Source of the DNA: Myxosarcina sp. GA_180221_E-2-1-MAG-40_15
Lineage (GTDB): Bacteria > Cyanobacteriota > Cyanobacteriia > Cyanobacteriales > Xenococcaceae
Length of the DNA stretch: 40,633 nt
Assembly: GCA_020692205.1 (NCBI GenBank)
Contig: JAIMKV010000019.1
Coordinates: 24,245-64,877 of the forward strand
Direction of reading: 5' to 3'
How positions within the stretch are numbered: position 1 is the stretch's first letter; every line of letters starts with the position of its first letter. The position numbers and the translations under genes were made by a program. This document shows positions 25,923 through 34,243 of this stretch, piece after piece. The notes under the pieces were generated by a model. It did no database searches. It saw only the letters and a list, made by a program, of their open reading frames with translations, and had not been told where the DNA came from.

Positions 25923-26006
25923 TCATTCAACAGTTTTTTAAAAGTAAGAATTACTAATTAACAATTAATGAGCGATTATTCACTATTAATGACAAAGGAC
26001 AAATAT

Positions 26007-26297
26007 ATGATTGACATCTTAAGTTACAGCTTGATGGTTATCGGTATTATTTTTTGGTTTTGGGGAACATTACCTTTAATTGGCGAGCGATCGGTTTTAT
26101 TTAAACTTCACAGTCTTTCTGTTGCCGATACTCTTGGTTCGATGACTATTATCTTGGGATTACTACTCAAAATACCTAGCGAATGGTCTTTATTGCTTCT
26201 AGCAATTATTACCCTAGCAATCTGGAACACGGTATTGGGATACGTCATTGCTTATTGTTCTATCGACGAAGAAATCAAAAACAAAAAAATAAATTAA
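26007..26297 (+). CDS. mrpG: Mrp antiporter subunit G
   Basis: This 96-aa MrpG/MnhG/PhaG family protein has three membrane helices, with FKLHSLSVADTLGSMTIILG matching the conserved RLHA-x-x-x-ADTLG region of the family. The frame is open 13 codons further upstream, but the ATG at 26007 has an AAGGA six bases before it, and the upstream codons lie in repeat-like noncoding sequence (ATGACAAAGGACAAAT), so the short form is preferred. The product is the smallest standard Mrp subunit and is needed for assembly of the antiporter in characterised bacteria. Confidence 0.85.
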   Translation: MIDILSYSLMVIGIIFWFWGTLPLIGERSVLFKLHSLSVADTLGSMTIILGLLLKIPSEWSLLLLAIITLAIWNTVLGYVIAYCSIDEEIKNKKIN

Positions 26298-26323
26298 CTA
26301 TTAACCACTAAGAATAACCAAAA

Positions 26324-26905
26324 ATGATCGATAAATATGTATACATAATTGTGGCATTATTGCCTCTATCAGCTTTGATGTTGGTATTTCAAACTAATCC
26401 CTATCATGCTTTAGTAATTCGAGCTATTTTAGGTGCAATAGCCGCTTTAGTCTACATAGTTTTGGGGGCTGCGGACGTTGCTCTGACTGAGGCTTTAGTG
26501 GGAACGATGTTAGCCGTTACTCTATATGTAGTTGCAGTTCGTTCTTCTTTGGTACTGCGTTTGGGAATACTAAAAGGAGACGGCAAAACAAATAGTTTTA
26601 CCGAATTAATTGCCAGTTTAAGAAAAGTTATTAACCGACATTATTTACGTTTAGAATTAATTGAATATCCCGATTTTTTGACTTTAAAACAGGCGTTGGT
26701 TGAAAGAGAAGTTCATGCCATTTGCAGTCAACAAGATTACTCAGAACCACAAAACCAAAACAGCGCTACAGGAATAGAGATCGAGCAAACTTATCACACT
26801 GCAATTAGAGTCCGTCGTTTATTTGAAATTTTGCAAACCGAATTAACTTTACCAGAAACCACTCTTACTTATGTAAGCGTATTCAACAGAGAGGATAAGC
26901 ATTAA
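26324..26905 (+). CDS. DUF4040 (MbhD/MrpA C-terminal-like) subunit with soluble tail
   Basis: This 193-aa protein has two parts. Residues 1-85 form two to three membrane helices with ALVIRAILGAIAALVYIVLG and AADVALTEALVGTMLAVTLY, the signature of DUF4040, which equals the MbhD subunit and the C-terminal part of MrpA. Residues about 90-193 are soluble, with no membrane segment, and may be a regulatory or docking domain peculiar to cyanobacteria; I see no known motif in it. The TAA stop overlaps the ATG of mrpB by one base, so the two are translationally coupled. Confidence 0.8.
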   Translation: MIDKYVYIIVALLPLSALMLVFQTNPYHALVIRAILGAIAALVYIVLGAADVALTEALVGTMLAVTLYVVAVRSSLVLRLGILKGDGKTNSFTELIASLRKVINRHYLRLELIEYPDFLTLKQALVEREVHAICSQQDYSEPQNQNSATGIEIEQTYHTAIRVRRLFEILQTELTLPETTLTYVSVFNREDKH

Positions 26906-27567
26906 TGAAATGGCTTTATATTGCAGCAGGGGTAGCATTATTTGTCAAAATGCTACTTATGCCCAACCCAGCAGCGGAATGGGGAGAATTTTCGATTGTT
27001 GGCTCAATAGTAGAAGATGCTGGAGTAACGAATGCGGTGTCTGGTATTATCTTTCGCAATCGACTCTATGACACGATCTTTGAAGTGGTAGTTTTTACCA
27101 TCGCCATTTTAGGGGTAAAATTTCTTTTAGCTAACGAACAACCCATAGAAGTAGTTGATCAATTCAGCGATCGCCCTTCAATTATTCTGGCACGTCTGGG
27201 AGCAACTATTTCGGCAATTGTCGCGATCGAACTAGCCATACGAGGACATCTCAGCCCTGGTGGTGGTTTTGCTGCGGGGGTAGCTGGCGGTACGGCTATT
27301 GGTTTGATTGCCATTACTTCTTCTTCGCAGTTGATGGAGACGATCTATAAAAAGTGGAATGCTGCTATTTGGGAAAAGATTTCGGTTCTGATTTTTATCA
27401 TTTTAGCGGTTATAACTTTAAGTGGTATTGAATTACCCCACGGAGAGTTAGGAACTTTATTGAGCGGCGGCATGATTCCTTTGCTGAATATTTTGGTGGC
27501 GATTAAGGTTGCTTTGGGTTCTTGGGCAGTTATTTTACTGTTTATTCGTTATCGGGGCTTACTTTAG
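26905..27567 (+). CDS. mrpB: Mrp antiporter subunit B
   Basis: This 220-aa protein of the MrpB/MnhB family has about six membrane helices. An N-terminal section carries FRNRLYDTIFEVVVFTIAILG, the usual R-x-YDT-x-FE-x-x-VF of the family. A second part carries the glycine-rich segment GHLSPGGGFAAGVAGGTAIG, the most conserved MnhB phrase. It is the last gene of the cluster, starting on the stop of the DUF4040 gene. Together with MrpC, D, D, E, F and G it makes a complete cyanobacterial-type Mrp set, presumably for Na+ and pH homeostasis. Confidence 0.9.
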   Translation: MKWLYIAAGVALFVKMLLMPNPAAEWGEFSIVGSIVEDAGVTNAVSGIIFRNRLYDTIFEVVVFTIAILGVKFLLANEQPIEVVDQFSDRPSIILARLGATISAIVAIELAIRGHLSPGGGFAAGVAGGTAIGLIAITSSSQLMETIYKKWNAAIWEKISVLIFIILAVITLSGIELPHGELGTLLSGGMIPLLNILVAIKVALGSWAVILLFIRYRGLL

Positions 27568-27944
27568 ATTTTGTACCTGTCTACATTTGTTAGCAGGGGG
27601 TAGTTAAAGTAGCTGTGAGAATTATGCGTCATGACGACGCTACATTTGCCATCCCAGCCCAGGCAAAAAACCACGATTTAGTTATTTTCCGTTCCAGGCA
27701 TTAGCGTACACCAGATAGCCGTTAGCCATATTAGCGATCAATTTGTACGTCAGATCGAGTCATCTTTAATTTTGTTTGGTGAACCGCATCAGAATAGATG
27801 AAAAATAAATTAACTCAAACGTAGACGGTAGTAGATCGACAGAGAATTTGATTAAAAATAGTCATTAAGTTAAAAATAATTAGCGCAATGTATTAGCTAC
27901 AATAGTTTCGCTAATTATTCAGTTATTTGATTAAGGTTAAACGA
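27568..27944 (+). other. Intergenic region between the Mrp cluster and speD
   Basis: This is about 375 bp without a supported gene. A short palindrome CGTCATGACG lies at 27627-27636. No convincing terminator follows mrpB. The end of the region must carry the speD promoter. I see nothing else in it. Confidence 0.4.
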
Positions 27945-28304
27945 ATGGAAAAAATGGGAACTCATCTGGTTGTAGATGCTTGGCAAGCACCGGCTGAATT
28001 ACTCGACGATCCCGAAGCAATACGCAAAGCATTACTTGAAGCTATCTCTGCGGGCAAAGCAACTCTAATCAACTTAAGTGTTCATCAGTTCAGTCCTCAG
28101 GGTGTAACTGCAACAGCAACCTTAGCAGAGTCTCATATTGCAATTCACACTTGGCCAGAACATGGTTATTTTGCTGCCGATTTGTTCTTTTGCGGGGCGG
28201 GTGAGCCTGAAAAAGCAATGAGGGTTTTGCAAACGGCTTTAAAAGCGCGACAGGTAAAAATACAAGAACTCAAACGGGGTTTTATACCGTTAGTCCTAAA
28301 TTAA
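27945..28304 (+). CDS. speD: S-adenosylmethionine decarboxylase proenzyme
   Basis: This 119-aa proenzyme cleaves itself to generate a pyruvoyl group and then decarboxylates S-adenosylmethionine for spermidine synthesis. With the ATG at 27945 (AAGG upstream), the self-processing serine is S63 in LAESH, with H68 and C83 as the processing and catalytic residues. These numbers coincide with the Thermotoga maritima class 1B enzyme (S63, H68, C83), which supports both start and activity. A later ATG nine bases on is possible. It is short, as expected for the prokaryotic class 1B form, and is a single-gene unit. Confidence 0.95.
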   Translation: MEKMGTHLVVDAWQAPAELLDDPEAIRKALLEAISAGKATLINLSVHQFSPQGVTATATLAESHIAIHTWPEHGYFAADLFFCGAGEPEKAMRVLQTALKARQVKIQELKRGFIPLVLN

Positions 28305-28662
28305 TTTGATCGTGAGCAGTTAGAATTTAGAGAAACCTCCCTTATTCTTAACGTCCTATGCCCAAATTTTTACCCCTCTAAATGCTGATGAACGTACAAT
28401 GTGCTGAGGTTTTCTTAGCACATTGCGATCGCTTCGCTATATTGGAGTTGCGGTACTCAGAGGCTGTTTAGCCCTACGTAATTAGCTTATTGATATTTAC
28501 GATTAAACATCTAATCTCTAGCCTAATTAAGTAGCAAGAATTGAAGTTAAAAATAAGGAAATATAAAATTATCCGCCAATTAATCAAGCCAGATTTGATT
28601 TAACAGGGATAATAGATGAAGAAATGCCAAATTAGCCCTTCAAAATATTTATCTAGCTCAAT
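28305..28662 (+). other. speD 3' region with hairpin
   Basis: This is about 360 bp without a supported gene. An 11-bp stem CAATGTGCTGA/TTAGCACATTG (28397-28407 with 28415-28425, one G-U pair) with a 7-nt loop lies 92 bp after speD and abuts a GCGATCGC octamer. It has no T-tract, so it is at best a weak terminator. Confidence 0.4.
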
Positions 28663-29028
28663 ATGACTAACATTTCTACCGATTTTGTCATCAAGCTAGC
28701 TCTTATCCTCCTCCTAAGTATTTTGCCCTCCTTAGTTTATTTGCTCATCTTTCAGAAAGCTAAGAAACGCTGGCAGACGAGGTTAAGACGCGCCCAAATC
28801 TTAACTACTAATCATCATCAAGGTAGACCATACCGCGATTCCTATAGCTATAGTCGCGATACCTATCTCTTGAGCGATCGCCAATATCGTAGACCAGTGA
28901 CTAAATATTTCATTGGCGACACTACCTGTGTCAATAATGCCCACTCTCCTTATATTCGCTGTGCCGTCAATCCTAATGGCCCTTGCGATGGTTGTATACA
29001 TTATGAAAAGCATCATTATCCTAATTGA
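28663..29028 (+). CDS. DUF6464 family protein
   Basis: This 121-aa protein has one N-terminal membrane anchor (about 10-29), a basic, tyrosine- and arginine-rich middle, and a conserved cysteine-rich C-terminal block YFIGDTTCVNNAHSPYIRC, then NPNGPCDGCIHYE. The four cysteines (CX9-10C…CX2C pattern) suggest a metal or disulfide site. The family is found in cyanobacteria and has no established function. The ATG at 28663 immediately precedes the hydrophobic anchor. It is monocistronic as far as can be seen. Confidence 0.82.
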   Translation: MTNISTDFVIKLALILLLSILPSLVYLLIFQKAKKRWQTRLRRAQILTTNHHQGRPYRDSYSYSRDTYLLSDRQYRRPVTKYFIGDTTCVNNAHSPYIRCAVNPNGPCDGCIHYEKHHYPN

Positions 29029-29157
29029 CCCAGATTATTGAATATCTTTTAACAACAGATATTTAATAATCATCAGGATTAATAACCCAATTGAGAAGCT
29101 GTTTTAATATAGTGGAGCTAATTAACAACAGAACGCGGTTACTAACCTCAAAATATA

Positions 29158-30012
29158 ATGATCGATCTCCAGCTTATTGTTAACGGCATCGCCGTTGGGA
29201 GTATTCTTGCCTTGGCTGCTATCGGCTTGACTCTTACTTACGGCATCCTGAATCTTTCTAACTTTGCCCATGGAGACTTTATGACTCTAGGCGCTTATTT
29301 AACTTGGTTGGCTAACATTAGTGGGTTAAATATCTGGCTAGCAATGATTTTGGGGGCGGTGGGAACAATTATTGCCATGTTGATTGCTGAATATCTGCTT
29401 TGGCAACCGATGCGCGATCGCCGTGCTAGCGATACTACTTTAATTATTATTTCCATTGGACTAGCGTTATTTTTGCGTAACGGCATCTTGCTACTCTATG
29501 GCGGAGGTAACCAACTTTATCAATTACCTATCATACCTGCTTTACAGTTTGGCAATCTCCGAGTTGCTTATTATCGGATTGTGGTAGTTGGTTTAGCGAT
29601 CGCAGCTATTATTGCTCTGCATTTAATTTTACAACACACCAAAATCGGCAAAGCAATGCGGGCCGTTGCTGACAATATAGATTTAGCTAGAGTTTCAGGC
29701 ATAAATGTCGAACGTGTTGTCCTGTGGACCTGGGTAATTACTGGAACTTTGACTGCCTTTGCTGGGGGAATGTATGGCTTAATTGCCGTGGTACGTCCTA
29801 ACATGGGTTGGTTTTTAATTCTACCGCTATTTGCCTCCGTAATCTTGGGGGGCATTGGTAATCCCTACGGCGCGATCGCTGGGGCGTTTATTATCGGCCT
29901 TGCTCAAGAGTTAAGTGTTCCCCTCTTAGGCTCAGAATATAAGTTAGGGGTTGCTTTAGCAATTATGGTAGTAATTCTCTTAGTACGTCCCCAAGGGCTT
30001 TTTAGAGGCTAA
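29158..30012 (+). CDS. Branched-chain/neutral amino acid ABC permease (LivH/NatD type)
   Basis: This 284-aa membrane permease of an ABC importer has about eight helices and belongs to the LivH family. Family phrases include GLTLTYGILNLSNFAHGDF near the start, IGKAMRAVADNIDLARVSGINV (the loop that contacts the ATPase) and GGIGNPYGAIAGAFIIGLAQE. In Synechocystis the related NatD works with NatA, NatB, NatC and NatE in neutral amino acid uptake, with subunit genes scattered on the chromosome. The same seems true here, as no ATPase or binding-protein gene is adjacent. UrtB of urea transporters is similar but usually longer, so a role in amino acid uptake is more likely. Confidence 0.88.
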   Translation: MIDLQLIVNGIAVGSILALAAIGLTLTYGILNLSNFAHGDFMTLGAYLTWLANISGLNIWLAMILGAVGTIIAMLIAEYLLWQPMRDRRASDTTLIIISIGLALFLRNGILLLYGGGNQLYQLPIIPALQFGNLRVAYYRIVVVGLAIAAIIALHLILQHTKIGKAMRAVADNIDLARVSGINVERVVLWTWVITGTLTAFAGGMYGLIAVVRPNMGWFLILPLFASVILGGIGNPYGAIAGAFIIGLAQELSVPLLGSEYKLGVALAIMVVILLVRPQGLFRG

Positions 30013-30242
30013 AAATTAAATATCTAGTAGCGGTGGTGACTAATACTGATAATTTGCTCTATTTTTTGATAAAACAGCATTATTTAGCGAAATTTGCCAA
30101 CTATCTGAAACCAGATATTTTGGCACTGTCCAATACTGGCTTAATTTCTGCCCCTCTACTGCATTGGTGCAGGCTGGCAGCAGTTTTATCCGACTAAATT
30201 GCAGTAACGGCAATACCAAAAAGTTGCTTCTGAATTATCAGA

Positions 30243-30377
30243 TTGATTGATCACAAAATAAGTAGCTTGAGGAAATATTATGCTTCAGGCTTAGCAATTA
30301 AGCACATTGTTAAAGATTTACAGTTAGTTAAAGTAATTGATCAAACTTCGGGGGATAATCTCCCTGGTGCCGAATAA
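30243..30377 (+). pseudogene. Possible coding remnant upstream of cobO
   Basis: In the 545-bp spacer before cobO, a 44-codon frame from a TTG at 30243 reads KYYASGLAIKHIVKDL, then LVKVIDQTSGDNLPGAE and a stop. The composition is protein-like but there is no ribosome binding site, and a stop lies three codons upstream. A second open stretch of about 53 codons covers 30040-30200. Both could be pieces of a decayed gene or chance. I checked the spacer for a cobalamin riboswitch and saw no B12-box-like motif. Confidence 0.2.
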
Positions 30378-30557
30378 CTTAGCCTATTTAAAATAGTACC
30401 AATAATCTAATCTCAGACCTTTGGTCAAAGAACCACGAACTCAAGCGATGATTAGACCTTACCAGTAGTAAATCATCATTTGCTAACTATCTCAAGGCAA
30501 ATAGCTAAAAAGATCAAATTACTAGTCAACATTTCACATCGAATCAAAACCAAATTT

Positions 30558-31172
30558 ATGAGTGAAGCAACAATCAGTAACGAACAGCACAAGCAAAAAA
30601 TGCAGCGTCGCCAGGAGGTTCAAGCAAAGCGTTTGGCTGAAAAAAATCAAGAAAAAGGTCTAATTATTGTCAACACGGGTAACGGCAAGGGGAAAACTAC
30701 CGCAGCCTTGGGTATGGTTATGCGATCGCTCGGTCATGGCTATAAAGTGGCAATAGTGCAGTTTATTAAGGGTGCCTGGGAACCTGCGGAAAAAGCGGTG
30801 TTAGAAAAATGGCAGGGTCAGTTAGAGTTTCACGCTATGGGGGAAGGATTTACTTGGGACACCCAAGATCGCGAACGAGATGTTGAAAAAGCCACTGCGG
30901 CTTGGACAAAAAGTTTAGAGTATATTCTCGATCCCGAATATCGACTAGTTTTGCTGGATGAAGTTAATATCGCGCTCAAGCTAGGATATTTGAACGTTGA
31001 TACTGTGATTCAAGGTCTCTCCCAAAAACCTACAGACTCTCACGTTATCCTGACAGGAAGAGGTGCGCCCGAGCAACTAATTGCGCTCGCCGATCTGGTT
31101 ACTGAAATGTCTTTAATTAAACATCCATTCCGCGAGCAAGGAGTCAAAGCACAACCAGGAATTGAATTCTAG
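30558..31172 (+). CDS. cobO: Cob(I)yrinic acid a,c-diamide adenosyltransferase
   Basis: This 204-aa CobA/CobO/BtuR-type enzyme transfers the adenosyl group of ATP to the cobalt of corrinoids. The P-loop GNGKGKTT is at residues 41-48, and the following VQFIKGAWEPAEK and LLDEVNIALKLGYL are family signatures. The N-terminal basic helix (KMQRRQEVQAKRLAEK) is also typical and helps cover the active site. The ATG at 30558 (MSEATISNEQ) is chosen over an upstream TTG that would add 26 non-family residues. It is the second B12 gene of the window, after cobI. Confidence 0.94.
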   Translation: MSEATISNEQHKQKMQRRQEVQAKRLAEKNQEKGLIIVNTGNGKGKTTAALGMVMRSLGHGYKVAIVQFIKGAWEPAEKAVLEKWQGQLEFHAMGEGFTWDTQDRERDVEKATAAWTKSLEYILDPEYRLVLLDEVNIALKLGYLNVDTVIQGLSQKPTDSHVILTGRGAPEQLIALADLVTEMSLIKHPFREQGVKAQPGIEF

Positions 31173-31257
31173 GCAATAGGGGAAAATACGGGAAAGTACT
31201 ATTTTAAGTATTCTGACCTTTGTCTAATGGCGCAATATTCAGTCGCAAAATCAGTTA

Positions 31258-32049
31258 ATGAGCAGTAAGACCTCAAGTAATGCAATTCAAATCTGGCTAG
31301 AACGTTTATTAGCCGCCTTTTTTCTGGCAGGACAAGCGGTAATTCACTTGCTGCAAGGTAAGATACATCAGCGTAATACCAGAGAACAAATGGCAATTGT
31401 CGGTCCAGACTCTTTAATTATCGCTCTGGTGACAGCTACTTTTGTCGGCATGGTGTTCACGATTCAGGTTGCCCGCGAATTTCTCAATTTTGGCGCGGTG
31501 CAAGCTATTGGTGGAGTATTAGCTCTAGCTTTGAGTCGCGAATTAGCTCCTGTATTAACTGCGGTAGTTCTGGCTGCCAGGGTAGGTTCGGCTTTTGCTG
31601 CGGAAATAGGCACGATGAAAGTTACTGAACAAATTGATGCTCTTTATGTCTTGAAAAGTGATCCGATAGACTATCTGGTTATTCCTCGTCTAATTGCCTG
31701 CTGTGCAATGCTGCCAATTTTAACGATGATTTCTTTGGTTATGGGTCTTATGGGTGGAGTTTTTGTCGCTAACCTTGTTTATAATATTTCCCAAACCACT
31801 TTCATCGATTCTATCAAAACCTTCTTACAAATCTGGGATCTAGTCAGTGCTTTAATTAAAGCAGTCATTTTTGGGGGAATTATTGCTATTATCGGTTGCA
31901 ACTGGGGGTTGACTACCACTGGAGGCGCAAAAGGGGTGGGCGAGTCTACCACTACTGCCGTAGTTATGGCTTTGATTGCGATTTTTATTACTAACTTTTT
32001 TCTCTCCTGGATTATGTTCCAAGGTTTAGGTCGTCAGTTTTTGAATTAA
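31258..32049 (+). CDS. MlaE/TGD1-family lipid ABC permease
   Basis: This 263-aa membrane permease belongs to the MlaE (YrbE) family, with about five helices. Signature segments include LITATFVGMVFTIQ-like ALVTATFVGMVFTIQVA, ALSRELAPVLTAVVLAARVGS, AAEIGTMKVTEQIDAL and GGAKGVGESTTTAVV. In Gram-negative bacteria MlaE forms the inner-membrane part of a system that moves phospholipids between membranes; the plant homologue TGD1 moves lipids into the chloroplast. The ATPase (MlaF) and the MCE-domain protein (MlaD) are not encoded next to it here. The downstream lipid gene plsY and the DUF3119/DUF3086 genes point to envelope-lipid work, by context. Confidence 0.92.
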   Translation: MSSKTSSNAIQIWLERLLAAFFLAGQAVIHLLQGKIHQRNTREQMAIVGPDSLIIALVTATFVGMVFTIQVAREFLNFGAVQAIGGVLALALSRELAPVLTAVVLAARVGSAFAAEIGTMKVTEQIDALYVLKSDPIDYLVIPRLIACCAMLPILTMISLVMGLMGGVFVANLVYNISQTTFIDSIKTFLQIWDLVSALIKAVIFGGIIAIIGCNWGLTTTGGAKGVGESTTTAVVMALIAIFITNFFLSWIMFQGLGRQFLN

Positions 32050-32070
32050 ACTGCAATCAGCTTTGATTCA

Positions 32071-32111
32071 GTGAACGGTACTCCGCCTTGAAAAGGCGGA
32101 GTACCGTTCAC
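32071..32111. repeat. 19-bp perfect inverted repeat with 3-nt loop
   Basis: GTGAACGGTACTCCGCCTT (32071-32089) and its exact complement (32093-32111) enclose GAA. It starts 21 bp after the MlaE stop. With no T-tract it is not a classical terminator; the length and perfection suggest a mobile-element end or a repetitive palindrome. It partly shares the CTCCGCCTT core with the hairpin at 13041-13073. Confidence 0.8.
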
Positions 32112-32122
32112 CGCCTTCCGCG

Positions 32123-32164
32123 GTCAGAGAGACCCTGCCGTAAAACGACAGGGCTTCCTCTGAC
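32123..32164 (-). repeat. Structured two-tier hairpin, possible mobile-element relic
   Basis: Outer arms GTCAGAG and CTCTGAC (32123-32129, 32158-32164) enclose an inner stem. On the minus strand CCCTGTCG pairs with CGGCAGGG (one U-G pair) around a TTTTA loop. The structure pairs better as minus-strand RNA than as plus-strand RNA. The 3' side, CGGCAGGGTCTCTCTGAC, is closely similar to that at 13041-13073. The shape recalls the structured right ends of IS200/IS605 elements, but no transposase or TnpB gene is present. Between 32165 and 32301 I see nothing else. Confidence 0.5.
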
Positions 32165-32301
32165 TTCGTGAAGGAACAATTTGGGTCGTTGTAAAATAAA
32201 AGACATAACCCAAGCAGGAAATGCCACTTCTAAGTTCTCATCAGGATCATGGCAAAATAAGAAACAAGCTTTTTCTGTGTCAATTAAATCGAGATCTGCA
32301 A

Positions 32302-32688
32302 ATGACCACCAATATTGAAGCTGAATCAACCAAAGTAGTTGAACTTTCACCCAACTTTAGAATTCCCGTAGTGCTAATTTTAGGAGCCGTAGCATTGTCT
32401 TTGGTTTCGTTATGGCTATCGATAGCGATCGCTATTCTCGGTCTATTTTTAACCATTCAGACTATTTTAATTAGATTACAGTTTACCGATCAGGCTCTTA
32501 ATGTGCTTCGTTCTGGCAAGGTAATCCGCAGTTTTCCCTATAGTGAATGGTTAAATTGGGAAATTTTTTGGTCGCCTGTGCCGATTCTGTTTTATTTCAA
32601 AGAAGTTAAGAGCATTCATTTCCTCCCAATTATTTTTGATTCTAAAACTCTGGCGGATTGCCTGCATCAGCATTATCCTCGTCGTTAA
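32302..32688 (+). CDS. DUF3119 family membrane protein
   Basis: This 128-aa protein has two closely spaced membrane helices (about 20-55), then a soluble beta-rich part with TDQALNVLRSGKVIRSFPYSEW and IFWSPVPILFYFKEVKSIHF, resembling a small PH-like (bPH) domain. DUF3119 is a cyanobacterial and plastid family without assigned function. The ATG at 32302 (MTTNIEAES) is used; the frame extends 27 codons upstream into sequence adjoining the hairpins, without family-like features. It is followed 57 bp later by the DUF3086 gene on the same strand. Confidence 0.82.
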   Translation: MTTNIEAESTKVVELSPNFRIPVVLILGAVALSLVSLWLSIAIAILGLFLTIQTILIRLQFTDQALNVLRSGKVIRSFPYSEWLNWEIFWSPVPILFYFKEVKSIHFLPIIFDSKTLADCLHQHYPRR

Positions 32689-32745
32689 CAACCCAGATTG
32701 CTCACGCTTTTTGGCTAAACTAGATTACTTACTCTTAGCATTCTT

Positions 32746-34152
32746 ATGAATTCTGAAAATCCCCCTACTCCTGAGTCAGACCATACTAATTTTGAACCTG
32801 TCGAATCATCAGACGAACTGCAATCAGAAGAAAAATTACAGACTGAAAGTGGATCAGATGCGATTATCGACATTTGGTCGGATGATGATGTTATCGAAGT
32901 TTCAACCAAAACAGAATCAGCTGAATTAAATTTATCAGCTCCAACTTCTGAGATAACTTCTCAACAGAATGAAAACGCGATAGATAGAGAAATTCAGCCC
33001 CAAGAGTCTTCAGCTGAACCAGAACTTTTTGTCGATAGTTGGTTAGATGAATCAGAACCAGACTCAATCACTACTGATCTTGTTCAATCTCAAAACCAAG
33101 CTAAAGCAACCGATGAAATTGAACAGCTAGAACAGCGCAAAGCAAATTTACATCAAGAAATTAAATCATTAAAAGCGCAGAAGGAACAAATACTGTTGCA
33201 GCAGGTAAGAGAAGTCCAGGAAAATATGGGGCGGATGGTTGAAGAGGGAACTAAGGAATTAAAAGAGCGTAAAATGGCTCTGCAAATTGAAATCGAAAAG
33301 CTCGAACGCCGTAGAGAAAGAATCAATCAGGAAATGCGCAGTAATTTCGCTGGCTCATCTCAAGAGTTAGCTGTCCGAGTTCAAGGCTTTAAAAACTATC
33401 TGGTTGGTAGTCTACAGGATTTGGCTAGTACTGTGGAAAAATTGGAGTTAGCTCGCGTAGAGGCTCCTGGATCTACTAGAGAAAGAGTTAGAAGCAGAGA
33501 TAGAGATACTCGTCGAGATCAAAGAGAAAGAGGTGGCAGAAGAGAGAATGAGCGGGAAAGGGATAGATCGAGAAACTCTTCTGCTCAAGCTCCTCAATCA
33601 CAGTTTTCTGAATCTGCTTTTGCCGATCAAAGTAGGCGTATTCAGCAGCTTTTGGACAAATATCGGAATAGTCCCGACTATTATGGTTCTCCTTGGCAGT
33701 TAAGACGCACCTTTGAAGCAAATCAAGCTAAAAAAGTTCAGGATTGGTTTTTTGTTCAAGGAGGTAGAGGTGCTGTAGATAGCATGGGTAGTCGACTACA
33801 GAATATTTTAGTTGCTTCGGCGGCAATTTCTATTTTACATAGCTTGTATGGCGATCGCTGTCGGGTTTTAGTTCTGACAGATACCCCAGAAAATCTAGGA
33901 GAATGGCGGCGAGGATTACAAGACTGTCTGGGAATATCCCGCAGCAATTTTGGTGCTAACCGAGGCGTAGTTCTGTTTGATTCCCCTGAGGTTTTGGTAC
34001 AGCGTGCCGAACGTCTGCTTGCCGATAAATTATTACCGATGATAATCATCGATGAGACAGAGGAACTGCTGAATTTGTCTCTGCTAAAGTTTCCCCTTTG
34101 GCTAGCTTTTGCTTCCACTAATAAATCAACTTCGGCTAATTATTTGTATTAG
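32746..34152 (+). CDS. DUF3086 family coiled-coil protein
   Basis: This 468-aa protein is built of an acidic, disordered N-terminus (1-120), a long coiled coil (about 122-200) with repeated QE/EK/ER heptads, an Arg/Glu-rich spacer with many RDR/RER triplets (about 245-290), and a globular C-terminal domain from about 300 (FADQSRRIQQLLDKY, YYGSPWQLRRTFE, then VFFVQGGRGAVDS-like WFFVQGGRGAVDSMGSR). That C-terminal region is the DUF3086 domain, confined to cyanobacteria. No enzyme motif is evident. It lies between DUF3119 and plsY, an order I believe is found in other cyanobacteria, which hints at a membrane-lipid or cell-surface role. Confidence 0.8.
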   Translation: MNSENPPTPESDHTNFEPVESSDELQSEEKLQTESGSDAIIDIWSDDDVIEVSTKTESAELNLSAPTSEITSQQNENAIDREIQPQESSAEPELFVDSWLDESEPDSITTDLVQSQNQAKATDEIEQLEQRKANLHQEIKSLKAQKEQILLQQVREVQENMGRMVEEGTKELKERKMALQIEIEKLERRRERINQEMRSNFAGSSQELAVRVQGFKNYLVGSLQDLASTVEKLELARVEAPGSTRERVRSRDRDTRRDQRERGGRRENERERDRSRNSSAQAPQSQFSESAFADQSRRIQQLLDKYRNSPDYYGSPWQLRRTFEANQAKKVQDWFFVQGGRGAVDSMGSRLQNILVASAAISILHSLYGDRCRVLVLTDTPENLGEWRRGLQDCLGISRSNFGANRGVVLFDSPEVLVQRAERLLADKLLPMIIIDETEELLNLSLLKFPLWLAFASTNKSTSANYLY

Positions 34153-34243
34153 TCAAAGTTAATCTAGGTTTTGGCGATCGCAGGTATTTTTTTAGTGCGC
34201 CAAGCCGTTAAACTAGTTCTATATATACAACTTAACCAAAAAT

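Noticed and set aside
30013-30557. Cobalamin riboswitch before cobO
   Set aside because: No recognisable B12 box or the conserved flanking elements are seen; only incidental GC-rich inverted stretches near 30345-30375.
32108-32350. Minus-strand 80-aa frame between MlaE and DUF3119 genes
   Set aside because: It runs from the antisense of the DUF3119 gene into the structured repeat; no start signal and no family features.
33488-34118. Minus-strand frames within the DUF3086 gene
   Set aside because: They are antisense to an arginine- and glutamate-rich coding stretch, a common source of spurious open frames.
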